Shown here piece after piece: positions 23,856-31,021 of a DNA stretch of 38,010 bases. The first letter of the stretch is position 1, and every line of letters starts with the position of its first letter. The stretch lies in assembly GCA_019425045.1 (NCBI GenBank), contig JAHYYI010000019.1:3571-41580 (forward strand). Reading direction: 5' to 3'. The notes beneath the pieces are model-generated. The model was not told the origin of the DNA and searched no databases. It saw nothing but the letters and a program-made list of their open reading frames with translations. A program made the translations under genes and the position numbers. Source of the stretch: Collinsella sp. Lineage in GTDB: Bacteria > Actinomycetota > Coriobacteriia > Coriobacteriales > Coriobacteriaceae.

Positions 23856-23890
23856 CCGTTGATTTGTAATCAACGGACTGTGGGTTGCCG
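23856..23890 (+). repeat. tRNA-Thr-like fragment
   Basis: GATTTGTAATCA (23861-23872) and GTGGGTTGC (about 23880-23888) are both identical to the anticodon arm and variable/T-arm junction of the tRNA-Thr at 24041. Seven extra bases sit between them and the rest of the cloverleaf is missing. The 9-bp palindrome CCGTTGATT/AATCAACGG frames it. Confidence 0.45.
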
Positions 23891-23956
23891 TCGCCAAAAC
23901 GAATAGTTTTTGGTTTTGGCGAACGGATAAAACTATTCGTTCTGACGAATAGTTTT
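23891..23956. repeat. Three overlapping palindromes upstream of tRNA-Thr
   Basis: TCGCCAAAAC/GTTTTGGCGA (23891-23922), AACGAATAGTTTT with AAAACTATTCGTT (23898-23941), and AAAACTATTCGT/ACGAATAGTTTT (23929-23956, 4-base loop) share arms, so they cannot all form at once. Confidence 0.7.
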
Positions 23957-24040
23957 GAGATATGGTCGGTCGAAGGGTCTGTTGCGCCTCGTCCGCAATT
24001 CCTTTATTCTTAACTGGCTTCGCGCGAAAGCGCCAAGTGT

Positions 24041-24115
24041 GCCAGTGTGGCGCAACGGTAGCGCAACTGATTTGTAATCAGTGGGTTGCAGGTTCGATTC
24101 CTGTCACTGGCTCCA
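24041..24115 (+). tRNA. tRNA-Thr (TGT)
   Basis: Acceptor GCCAGTG (24041-24047) pairs with CACTGGC (24105-24111); anticodon stem ACTGA/TCAGT encloses TTTGTAA with anticodon TGT at 24073-24075. T-arm is AGGTTCGATTCCT. CCA is encoded (24113-24115). Confidence 0.96.
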
Positions 24116-24125
24116 TGAGAGTTTC

Positions 24126-24158
24126 GGGCTCTGTCTCTATATGGGACAGAGCCCGTTT
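24126..24158 (+). terminator. Hairpin after tRNA-Thr
   Basis: GGGCTCTGTC (24126-24135) pairs with GACAGAGCCC (24145-24154), followed by GTTTCTATTT, a broken T tract. Probable terminator. Confidence 0.7.
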
Positions 24159-24225
24159 CTATTTAGGTGGTGCGCCATCGGGTTAGCGCCCATCCCGTTT
24201 TTGGTTTGTCTCGTCCTCCAGTTTG

Positions 24226-24360
24226 TCTAAATCTGTAACACCAAGACCGATATTCGGCATCTAACTGTTACAGATTGAGATGAAACTTAGGGTGTTTTAG
24301 GAATATCTTGATCTGTAACATGTAGAAGCGGAATAGGCCTCTTGCTGTTACAGATCGAGA
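24226..24360. repeat. Alternating inverted 15-mer array, locus 1
   Basis: Four 15-bp units at 24226-24240, 24266-24280, 24306-24320 and 24346-24360 alternate in orientation. Consensus is TCTCAATCTGTAACA and its complement TGTTACAGATTGAGA, with up to three differences in the forward units. Every gap is exactly 25 bases and the gap sequences are unrelated. The same layout occurs at 34908-35042. Confidence 0.9.
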
Positions 24361-24392
24361 CAAGGGCGGACGCGGATCTGGATGTCCTGCTC

Positions 24393-24456
24393 GAGCGTGG
24401 ATTTCTGGATACGCGAGCGAAGAAAATCTCCCGACCGGAGAACGAGCGTGGATAAT
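24393..24456. repeat. GAGCGTGGATAAT family, copy 2 (degenerate)
   Basis: GAGCGTGGATTTC (24393-24405) and GAGCGTGGATAAT (24444-24456) lie in the same orientation. CTCCCGACCGGAGAA between them matches sequence before copy 3 (28478-28492). The inverted partner arm is missing. Confidence 0.65.
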
Positions 24457-24512
24457 TAACTTGGATAGGGAGCTAAGGTAAACACCGATTGTCTATCGAC
24501 GGCTTTAGAAAC

Positions 24513-24547
24513 AACGACCCCGATTTCATTGTGGAATCGGGGTCGTT
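24513..24547. terminator. 13-bp hairpin downstream of the PTS gene
   Basis: AACGACCCCGATT (24513-24525) pairs with AATCGGGGTCGTT (24535-24547). It is the likely 3' end of the leftward PTS/glycosidase transcript, about 100 bases after its stop; T content is modest on either strand. The tiny frame spanning it is not coding. Confidence 0.65.
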
Positions 24548-24648
24548 TGTGCCTCAGGAATCCGAATGGATTAATCGAGCTCCTAAGGAACTTCTTGGGT
24601 TCTTGCTAATGGTCTGCCGAGGATGTCCCCAATGCAAACAGCGGGCAT

Positions 24649-26049
24649 CTACTCAATATAGCTGGGGTTCTTCTTGATGATCACGCGTGCAGCGATGAAG
24701 GAGACGACGATGGCGATGATGGCGACAACGCATGCCAGCACGAAGTTACCCATGGACCCATCGGGAGCGATAAAGATGAGTGCCGAAAGAAGGCCGGGGC
24801 ATGCTCCCGCAACATACTCTTTCAGAACAAAGATGCCTGCAGGGAGTCCAGCGCAGAGCGCGCCGATTGCCGTGCCGACAAGCAGGCGGGGGCGCTCGAT
24901 GAGGCAACCGTAGAACGCGGGCTCGGTTACGCCACAGAGTGCGGTGACGGCAACCGTGGTGACCATACCCCTCTTCTCTTTGTTTCCCTTCATGGCAGTT
25001 GCCAGGGCGAGGCTCGTGCCGCCAATGCAGAGGTTCGAGATGAATCCAAAGATAATGGGTGCCCAACCGAGCTGCGCCAGGCTCGTAACTTCGATTGCGA
25101 TGTAAGCCTTATCGAGACCGAGCATGACGAAATAGGGGTTAAGGGCTGCCAGGATCGGAGTAGCGATAAATGCCACGTTGTCCATAAGCCACGTGACGGC
25201 ATCGCTCAGCGCGTAGCCCATCATGCTGCCGGCGGGGCCAAGGATAATAAGCTCGACGGGCACGACGATGATCATGGTGAGCAGCGGCTTCAAGAACAGT
25301 TTGGTAACGTCGGGAATGATCTTCTGAAGGCCGCGGTCGACAAAGTACATGAATACAACGCCCAGTACGATGGGCACTACCGTACTCGAATAGTCGTTCG
25401 TCGGGATGGGAATACCAAGAAAGTCGAGACCCTCGGCACCGCTAATGGACGAGCTGATCATGATCGCGCCCAGCAATGCGCCCATGATGGGCTGCATCTT
25501 CATGACGGCCGCGAGCTGATAACCAAGATAAACGGGTAAGAAGCTAAACGAAGCGCTAAAGATCGCCAACAGGACCTGGGCGGTTCCGCTATCGGTGCTC
25601 AATCCGCAATAATTGACCAGGAGATTGTTGATCGAAAGAATGAGTCCGCCAACGATGAGCGCCGGGACGATGGGCATGAATACCTGTGCAGAGACGTTCC
25701 CGAATTTCTCAATCAAGCCCATGGCGGTGTTACCGCTTTTAATGCCTTCTGCAAGGTCTTTGGCGGTTTGGGCATCGTCGGCAACCGTGCCACCGCCGAC
25801 TTCGATTCCCGCGAAGTCGAGGAAGTCGTTGTAAGCCTCGGTGACGTTGGGGCCGATGATCACCTGAAGCTGGCCACCGCTGACTACTGCCCCGAGCGCC
25901 TGATCGGCCGATTTGGCGAGCTGGAGATCGATGATCGAGGTGTCTCGTGCGTCGATGCGAAGGCGCGTCGCACAATGAGTTACCGATGTAATGTTCTCTT
26001 TGCCGCCAACAGCCTTTAGGACTGTTTCGGACATTGCCTGATATTTCAT
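24649..26049 (-). CDS. PTS beta-glucoside-type EIIBC transporter
   Basis: This is a 466-residue membrane transporter of the glucose/beta-glucoside PTS family. The EIIB domain (about 1-85) carries the phosphorylated Cys in VTHCATRLR near residue 26. The EIIC domain (about 105-460) has around ten membrane helices and the conserved CGVTEPAFYG near 365. The EIIA domain found at the end of BglF-type proteins is absent, so phosphate must come from another protein. It takes up and phosphorylates a beta-glucoside, matching the adjacent GH1 enzyme. It starts 9 bases after that gene's stop, with AGGAG. Codon use is less G/C-biased than in flanking core genes. Confidence 0.9.
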   Translation of the reverse strand: MKYQAMSETVLKAVGGKENITSVTHCATRLRIDARDTSIIDLQLAKSADQALGAVVSGGQLQVIIGPNVTEAYNDFLDFAGIEVGGGTVADDAQTAKDLAEGIKSGNTAMGLIEKFGNVSAQVFMPIVPALIVGGLILSINNLLVNYCGLSTDSGTAQVLLAIFSASFSFLPVYLGYQLAAVMKMQPIMGALLGAIMISSSISGAEGLDFLGIPIPTNDYSSTVVPIVLGVVFMYFVDRGLQKIIPDVTKLFLKPLLTMIIVVPVELIILGPAGSMMGYALSDAVTWLMDNVAFIATPILAALNPYFVMLGLDKAYIAIEVTSLAQLGWAPIIFGFISNLCIGGTSLALATAMKGNKEKRGMVTTVAVTALCGVTEPAFYGCLIERPRLLVGTAIGALCAGLPAGIFVLKEYVAGACPGLLSALIFIAPDGSMGNFVLACVVAIIAIVVSFIAARVIIKKNPSYIE

Positions 26050-26058
26050 CTCTTTCTC

Positions 26059-27477
26059 CTAACCTTCCTGCTCCTGATACTTCGAGATAAGGTCTCGGTA
26101 CCAATACCAGCTCTTTTTGGGGGTGCGCTCCAGATTGTTCTCGAAGTCGATATGGACAAGTCCGTATCGTTTTTCGTAGCCGTTGATCCAGCTATACAGA
26201 TCCATCGTCGACCAGAGGTAGTAGCCCTCAACGCGCGCGCCGTCGCGCTTAGCCCTCATCATGTGCTCGATGAACTGGCCCAGAAGCTCGATGCGGTCAT
26301 CATCGTGGATCATTCCGTCTGCGTCTGGTTGCTCATAGGCGCCATGTCCGTTTTCCGTAATAAAGATGCGGGGCGCGTCATAGCGCTCGTGGACATCCAT
26401 GATGGTTGAATACATGCAACCTGGGAGTATTTCGCGGCCCCATTTATTGCGGGGAACATTGCTGTCGCGGGCGCTTTCAAACAAGGGCGCAATGCATTTT
26501 CCTTCGACCTTTTTGCTCGAACCGCCCTTATTGTTCGCCGAAACGGCAAGCTCTCCACCGTGCCAGTCGGTTACATACTCTCGGCAATACACGTTGAGTC
26601 CAATAAAATCGACTTTACCGTCTCTGAATTCTTCTACGTCATTTGGGGATCGATAGAGCGAGACGCCAAGTTTTTCAAGGATTTCGTCCATTTCTGGCGG
26701 CAGTTGACCCTGAAGCGCTGGTGCCAGAATCATGCGATTGGCGAAAAAGTCTGCGTATCGAAATACGTCATCAGGGTGCTCGGTTGCCGGGTCGAGTTCG
26801 ACAACGCCGCCATCGTGGACGGCGCCGATGATGCCGTCGTAGCCCATTTGACGATATGTTCGGACTGCGAGTGCGCTCGCGCGCATCAGGTTGTACTGAA
26901 ACTGCATGTACGACTGAACGTCGAGCGATCGATTGGGGGGATAGTTGCCCAACATGTTTACGCAGTAGCTGTAGAAATGCGGCTCGTTAACGGTAGCCCA
27001 GATTTTGACGCGGTCTCCAAAGCGCTCAAAGCAAATCTTGGCGTATTTGCAGAACCACTCTGCCATGTCGTTGTTCAGCCATCCGCCTTTGCAAGCAAGC
27101 GTGAATGGTAGATCGTAATGGAACAGCGTAACGTTGGGCTCTATGCCATTTTCGAGGCAACAATCAATGACCCGATTATAAAAATCGATACCCTCTTCAT
27201 TCACTTCGCCGATACCCGTGGGGATGATTCGACTCCATGAAAGAGAGAAGCGATAAGTGTTTTGTCCGCCTTCTTTCATCATGCGGATATCTTCTTCATA
27301 GCGATGGTAGAAGTCGCAAGATACATCACCGTCAACATGGTTGATGTTCTTATTGCTTGTGTGGCTAAAGAAATCCCACTCGCCAAGGCCTTTGCCGTCT
27401 TCGTTCCAGGCACCCTCGCACTGATAAGACGCCGTGGCGGAACCCCAGAGAAACGGCATGTTGTTCACGTTGTCCAT
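26059..27477 (-). CDS. Glycoside hydrolase family 1, probable 6-phospho-beta-glucosidase
   Basis: This 472-residue cytoplasmic enzyme probably cleaves the phosphorylated beta-glucoside delivered by the neighbouring PTS. The GH1 N-terminal signature FLWGSATASYQCEGAWNEDG is at residues 8-27. The acid/base Glu is in ATVNEPHFYS near 165 and the nucleophile Glu is in IFITENGHG near 370. YGLVHIDFENNLERTPKKSW near the end is typical. ATG 27477 is preferred over 27495 because AAAGGGGA directly precedes it. It is first in the two-gene operon and is divergent from a regulator gene. True 6-phospho specificity is inferred from the PTS neighbour. Confidence 0.9.
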   Translation of the reverse strand: MDNVNNMPFLWGSATASYQCEGAWNEDGKGLGEWDFFSHTSNKNINHVDGDVSCDFYHRYEEDIRMMKEGGQNTYRFSLSWSRIIPTGIGEVNEEGIDFYNRVIDCCLENGIEPNVTLFHYDLPFTLACKGGWLNNDMAEWFCKYAKICFERFGDRVKIWATVNEPHFYSYCVNMLGNYPPNRSLDVQSYMQFQYNLMRASALAVRTYRQMGYDGIIGAVHDGGVVELDPATEHPDDVFRYADFFANRMILAPALQGQLPPEMDEILEKLGVSLYRSPNDVEEFRDGKVDFIGLNVYCREYVTDWHGGELAVSANNKGGSSKKVEGKCIAPLFESARDSNVPRNKWGREILPGCMYSTIMDVHERYDAPRIFITENGHGAYEQPDADGMIHDDDRIELLGQFIEHMMRAKRDGARVEGYYLWSTMDLYSWINGYEKRYGLVHIDFENNLERTPKKSWYWYRDLISKYQEQEG

Positions 27478-27548
27478 GAATCCCCTTTCCATCATTCAAC
27501 ACGGTGGATACGTGTGGCGGAATTACGATTAAGATGACGTCAACTGAT

Positions 27549-27586
27549 TTGAATCATAGGAGAACGACCAAAGCTGTTTGATTCAA
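27549..27586. promoter_or_regulatory. Candidate operator between glycosidase and regulator genes
   Basis: TTGAATCA (27549-27556) and TGATTCAA (27579-27586) form an inverted repeat with a 22-base spacer in the divergent promoter region. This is a plausible site for the RpiR-type regulator encoded alongside. No strong -10/-35 pair was found. Confidence 0.45.
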
Positions 27587-27628
27587 TAAATGAACCATGA
27601 TTTCGAGGAGAGCGGAAAGAGGGATCAC

Positions 27629-28462
27629 GTGAATATCAATGACTTCGATGTGCTCAATCGCATTAGCTCAATCATCAACAGCGAGTTTGGGTCAAACGAT
27701 GCCGCCATCGCTCGATATCTCATCGCTCACATTAGGCGTTCGAGCGAAATCAATGTTGCCGCAATAACCCGCGATGCATTCGTGACCCGTTCCGCTGTTC
27801 GTCGTTTCTGCAATCGATTGGGCTACCAGTCTCTTAGCGATTTGAAAGAATCATTTACTCAATCAGTCTTTCCAAGCGACTTAAGCCATCGAGAGGAGGA
27901 ATTTGGCTACGAGGAGTACAGGGCAGAGCTCGACGTTCGCATGATCGAGATGTTCGCTGAGGTTGAAAGCGGCGTGTCCGATATCGCTATTAAGCACCTT
28001 GCCGACGAAATTGATGGCCATAAAAACGTTGAAATCTGGTGCACCAATAATGTGAGCGCCAATCTCGTACGATTTCAGCAGGAAATGTTTTATGCGGGCA
28101 AGATAGTTCGCATAGTTGCTGGGGCTAACGTCGCGGAATTGAAAAACATGGGAGACGTTTCGCAGTCATTGATAATTCTCGTATCGGTCTCCGGGCTATT
28201 TGCGTCACAGGCACGTGAGTATCTTGATTGCCGTTCGGGCAGGAAGATTCTAATTACTGCGTTTAGCAACGATGACAAATCGAGGTCTTTTGACCGTGTA
28301 TATCGTCTTGGTAATGCGGGAAACGGAATTGACCGACTCGGCGTTTATTCAAAATATGCCATGACTTATTTCTTCGACTTGCTATCGTCGTGTTACTTGA
28401 GTCGCTACCCCTGCACCAAGGGGGAGCCGCTCTATGGGTCTACTTTGGCCTGGCCCGAGTAG
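27629..28462 (+). CDS. RpiR/MurR family transcriptional regulator
   Basis: This is a 277-residue protein. The N-terminal HTH_6 domain (about 5-80) has DAAIARYLIAHIRRSSEINV and TRSAVRRFCNRLGYQSLSDL, typical of the RpiR family. A SIS sugar-phosphate-binding domain (about 115-250) follows, with SVSGLFASQAREYL and KILITAFSNDD. It probably senses a phosphorylated sugar and controls the divergent glycosidase-PTS operon. GTG 27629 is chosen because AGAGGGA lies about 6 bases upstream. ATG 27590 is an alternative, 13 codons longer, without a ribosome site. Base composition is lower in G/C than in core genes. Confidence 0.85.
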   Translation: MNINDFDVLNRISSIINSEFGSNDAAIARYLIAHIRRSSEINVAAITRDAFVTRSAVRRFCNRLGYQSLSDLKESFTQSVFPSDLSHREEEFGYEEYRAELDVRMIEMFAEVESGVSDIAIKHLADEIDGHKNVEIWCTNNVSANLVRFQQEMFYAGKIVRIVAGANVAELKNMGDVSQSLIILVSVSGLFASQAREYLDCRSGRKILITAFSNDDKSRSFDRVYRLGNAGNGIDRLGVYSKYAMTYFFDLLSSCYLSRYPCTKGEPLYGSTLAWPE

Positions 28463-28493
28463 TTCGGCTCTATAGTTCTCCCGCCTAGAGAAT

Positions 28494-28585
28494 GAGCGTG
28501 GATAATCTGCCACTTTGGCCTCAGAAACACGCCAAAAGTGGGAGATTATCCACGCTCGATGTCAAACGGGAGAAAATCCACGCTC
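28494..28585. repeat. GAGCGTGGATAAT family, copy 3
   Basis: Left arm 28494-28519 pairs with 28531-28557 (one mismatch, one extra base) across 11 bases; a third arm, AGAAAATCCACGCTC, ends at 28585. Structure matches copy 1 at 10693-10785. Confidence 0.8.
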
Positions 28586-28637
28586 GATTGTGCCGTGGAA
28601 GCCCGATCGCGACCTATGTAATAGTGCAAGAGGGCCG

Positions 28638-28787
28638 TTATCGAAGGTCGATGCTGTAGGCGTACTCCACCGTGCCAAAGTGTTCCCTCGGGAAATGTCA
28701 CCAGTGCAGCGAAATCCACTGTCCTTCATATCTAAACTCAACAAAACCGCAGGTCACGGCTATATAGATACGCCCGGAACCGTGTAT
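28638..28787 (-). pseudogene. Possible decayed gene fragment
   Basis: On the minus strand one frame reads like protein: GRIYIAVTCGFVEFRYEGQW, then an in-frame TGA (28698-28700), then REHFGTVEYAYSIDLR and TAA (28638-28640). No start codon or family was recognised. It may be the tail of a lost gene, or chance. The 370-base open frame on the plus strand looks non-coding. Confidence 0.3.
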
Positions 28788-28800
28788 CTAGAGGTTTTCG

Positions 28801-28830
28801 TTGACAGCCCCCAAGGTTGCATCGTATTAT
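28801..28830 (+). promoter_or_regulatory. Promoter of the tRNA-tuf cluster
   Basis: TTGACA (28801-28806), 18 bases, TATTAT (28825-28830). This is a near-consensus promoter about 60 bases before tRNA-Tyr, as expected for a strongly expressed tRNA/tuf unit. Confidence 0.8.
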
Positions 28831-28892
28831 CTTTTTCGTTCGCGGGGGCGGCGGTCCAAAAGACCAAAGGACCTGCGGATACTTGAACGATT

Positions 28893-28974
28893 GGGAGTTT
28901 GCCCGAGTGGTTAATGGGGACGGGCTGTAAACCCGTTGGCTCTGCCTACATAGGTTCGAATCCTATAGCTCCCA
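28893..28974 (+). tRNA. tRNA-Tyr (GTA)
   Basis: Acceptor GGGAGTT (28893-28899) pairs with AGCTCCC (28967-28973). Anticodon stem ACGGG/CCCGT encloses CTGTAAA with anticodon GTA at 28927-28929, and there is a long variable arm. Discriminator A is followed by CCC, so CCA is not fully encoded, unlike in the other tRNAs here. Confidence 0.95.
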
Positions 28975-28984
28975 CCCGTCAAGT

Positions 28985-29060
28985 GCCTGTATAGCTCAGT
29001 CGGTAGAGCACTTCGTTGGTAACGAAGAGGTCACCAGTTCAAGTCTGGTTGCAGGCTCCA
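28985..29060 (+). tRNA. tRNA-Thr (GGT)
   Basis: Acceptor GCCTGTA (28985-28991) pairs with TGCAGGC (29050-29056). Anticodon stem CTTCG/CGAAG encloses TTGGTAA with GGT at 29028-29030. CCA is encoded. Confidence 0.96.
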
Positions 29061-29063
29061 TCC

Positions 29064-29140
29064 GGCGGTGTAGCTCAGTTGGTTAGAGCACACGGTTCAT
29101 ACCCGTGGCGTCACTGGTTCGAATCCAGTCACCGCTACCA
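29064..29140 (+). tRNA. tRNA-Met (CAT), elongator type
   Basis: Acceptor GGCGGTG (29064-29070) pairs with CACCGCT (29130-29136), with a G-U at the first pair. Anticodon stem CACGG/CCGTG encloses TTCATAC with CAT at 29098-29100. CCA is encoded. The initiator hallmark of three G-C pairs in the anticodon stem is absent; an Ile tRNA read via lysidine cannot be excluded. Confidence 0.92.
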
Positions 29141-29236
29141 TAGGTAACACGGTGGCTTCTCAATAGTATGTTGAGAGGCCACTATGGTATAAAGGCAAAG
29201 TCCCGTCCGGGGACGACCTGTTTAGAGGAGGGCTTT

Positions 29237-30427
29237 ATGGCCAAAGAGAAGTTTGAGCGCACTAAGCCGCATGTTAACATCGGCACCATTGGTCACGTCG
29301 ACCACGGCAAGACCACGCTGACCGCTGCCATCACCAAGGTTCTCTCCGAGACCGAGGGCTGCAAGGCTGACTTCACTGCGTTCGAGAACATCGACAAGGC
29401 TCCCGAGGAGCGCGAGCGCGGCATTACGATCTCCGTCTCCCACGTCGAGTACGAGACTGCTGCCCGTCACTACGCTCACGTTGACTGCCCTGGCCACGCT
29501 GACTACGTCAAGAACATGATCTCCGGTGCTGCTCAGATGGACGGCGCTATCCTGGTCATCGCCGCTACCGACGGCCCCATGGCTCAGACCCGCGAGCACA
29601 TTCTGCTCGCCCGTCAGGTCGGCGTTCCCTACATCGTCGTCTTCCTGAACAAGTGCGACATGGTCGACGATGACGAGCTCATCGACCTCGTCGAGATGGA
29701 GACCCGTGAGCTCCTCTCCGAGTACGATTTCCCCGGCGACGACATCCCCGTCATCCGTGGTTCCGCTCTGGGCGCTCTCGAGGGCGACGCCAAGTGGATG
29801 GACGCTATCCGCGAGCTCATGAACGCCGTCGACGAGTACATCCCGACGCCTGCTCGTAACAACGACCTTCCGTTCCTGATGGCCGTTGAGGACGTTATGA
29901 CCATCTCCGGCCGTGGTACCGTTGCTACCGGCCGTGTCGAGCGCGGTGAGCTCAAGCTCAACGAGCCCGTCGAGATCGTCGGCATCAAGGATACCCAGAA
30001 CACCGTCGTTACCGGTATCGAGATGTTCCGTAAGTCCATGGACTTCTGCGAGGCTGGCGACAACGTCGGTCTGCTGCTCCGCGGCATCAAGCGCGAGGAC
30101 ATCGAGCGCGGCCAGGTTCTCTGCAAGCCCGGTTCGGTTACCCCGCACACCAAGTTCACCGGTGAGATCTACGTTCTGACCAAGGAGGAGGGCGGCCGTC
30201 ATACCCCGTTCTTCGATGGTTATCGTCCTCAGTTCTACTTCCGTACCACCGACGTTACCGGTACGGTCAAGCTCCCCGAGGGCACCGAGATGGCTATGCC
30301 TGGTGACCACATCACCATCGAGGGCGACCTCATCCACCCGATCGCCATGGAGGAGGGCCTGCGCTTCGCTATCCGCGAGGGTGGCCACACCGTCGGTTCG
30401 GGCATCGTCTCCACGATCATTGAGTAA
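29237..30427 (+). CDS. tuf: Elongation factor Tu
   Basis: This 396-residue GTPase delivers aminoacyl-tRNA to the ribosome. The G1 motif GHVDHGKTTL is at residues 19-28, switch region RGITI near 60, G3 DCPGHADYV near 82, G4 NKCD near 137 and G5 SAL near 175. The beta-barrel domains 2 and 3 end in HTVGSGIVSTIIE. GAGGAGG at 29225-29231 fixes the ATG; the frame is open back to 29168 only by chance. It follows three tRNA genes, the ancient tRNA-tufB arrangement seen in E. coli. A single strong terminator follows. Fus and rpsL are not adjacent. Confidence 0.97.
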   Translation: MAKEKFERTKPHVNIGTIGHVDHGKTTLTAAITKVLSETEGCKADFTAFENIDKAPEERERGITISVSHVEYETAARHYAHVDCPGHADYVKNMISGAAQMDGAILVIAATDGPMAQTREHILLARQVGVPYIVVFLNKCDMVDDDELIDLVEMETRELLSEYDFPGDDIPVIRGSALGALEGDAKWMDAIRELMNAVDEYIPTPARNNDLPFLMAVEDVMTISGRGTVATGRVERGELKLNEPVEIVGIKDTQNTVVTGIEMFRKSMDFCEAGDNVGLLLRGIKREDIERGQVLCKPGSVTPHTKFTGEIYVLTKEEGGRHTPFFDGYRPQFYFRTTDVTGTVKLPEGTEMAMPGDHITIEGDLIHPIAMEEGLRFAIREGGHTVGSGIVSTIIE

Positions 30428-30452
30428 ATTAGCTCTTTGATATAGCTGACTT

Positions 30453-30489
30453 AGAGAACCCGGCACTTATTTGGGTGCCGGGTTCTTTT
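30453..30489 (+). terminator. Terminator after tuf
   Basis: AGAACCCGGCAC (30455-30466) pairs with GTGCCGGGTTCT (30475-30486), then TTT. Between it and the rpmG promoter (30490-30631) I see nothing recognisable. Confidence 0.9.
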
Positions 30490-30631
30490 CTGCAATGGAT
30501 ATTGAGCCGTTGCTGGTGTCGAGAGGATCGATAATGGTCCTGGATGCACCGTCGATTAGATCTCGATGGCTTCATTGATGTGTTCCAAATATGAATGGAT
30601 CCACCGAGAACCAATTGACTCGAGGTTTTCA

Positions 30632-30661
30632 TTGACAGCACTTACGTGGAGCTGATAAAGT
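30632..30661 (+). promoter_or_regulatory. Promoter of rpmG
   Basis: TTGACA (30632-30637), 18 bases, TAAAGT (30656-30661); with a 16-base spacer GATAAA also fits. The rpmG start is 46 bases downstream. Confidence 0.7.
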
Positions 30662-30706
30662 AACAACTCGTGCCCGTACGGGGCGGAAATGAAAGGTTCA
30701 GGATAC

Positions 30707-30856
30707 ATGCGTACTCTAGTTACTCTTGCGTGCACTGAGTGCAAGCGCCGCAACTATACGACCACCAAGAACAAGTCGACCATGCCTGATCGTATGGAGA
30801 TCAAGAAGTATTGCCCCTGGTGCCGTCACCACACGCTGCACAAAGAGACTCGCTAG
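30707..30856 (+). CDS. rpmG: 50S ribosomal protein L33
   Basis: This is a 49-residue protein of the large ribosomal subunit, of the zinc-binding (C+) type. Two Cys pairs are visible: ACTEC at residues 9 and 12, and CPWC at 36 and 39. The basic core RRNYTTTKNKS is typical. AGGA lies 4 bases before the ATG. The gene is short. It lies between tuf and tRNA-Trp, followed by secE-nusG, the standard order in Gram-positives. Confidence 0.95.
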   Translation: MRTLVTLACTECKRRNYTTTKNKSTMPDRMEIKKYCPWCRHHTLHKETR

Positions 30857-30869
30857 TCTCTAGTCATAT

Positions 30870-30945
30870 ACGCCAGTAGTTCAATTGGTAGAGCATCGGT
30901 CTCCAAAACCGAGTGTTGAGGGTTCGAGTCCTTCCTGGCGTGCCA
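30870..30945 (+). tRNA. tRNA-Trp (CCA)
   Basis: Acceptor ACGCCAG (30870-30876) pairs with CTGGCGT (30935-30941). Anticodon stem TCGGT/ACCGA encloses CTCCAAA with CCA at 30903-30905. Discriminator G and the terminal CCA are encoded. Confidence 0.96.
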
Positions 30946-30954
30946 GTCATTATT

Positions 30955-30985
30955 CCGTAAGCTCCCACTTGGGGGCTTACGGTTT
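30955..30985 (+). terminator. Hairpin between tRNA-Trp and secE
   Basis: CCGTAAGC plus CCC (30955-30966) pairs with GGG plus GCTTACGG, ending at 30982, then TTTA. A weak terminator or a processing hairpin. Confidence 0.6.
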
Positions 30986-31021
30986 ACTCATGTATAAGCG
31001 CATTGCGCGGAGGTAACCCAA

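Noticed and set aside
24226..24360. CRISPR array
   Set aside because: Repeats are only 15 bp and alternate in orientation, each array has four units, and no cas gene is in the window.
28515..28886. A 123-codon plus-strand gene
   Set aside because: It overlaps a repeat copy and the tRNA promoter, has no ribosome site and shows no recognisable domain.
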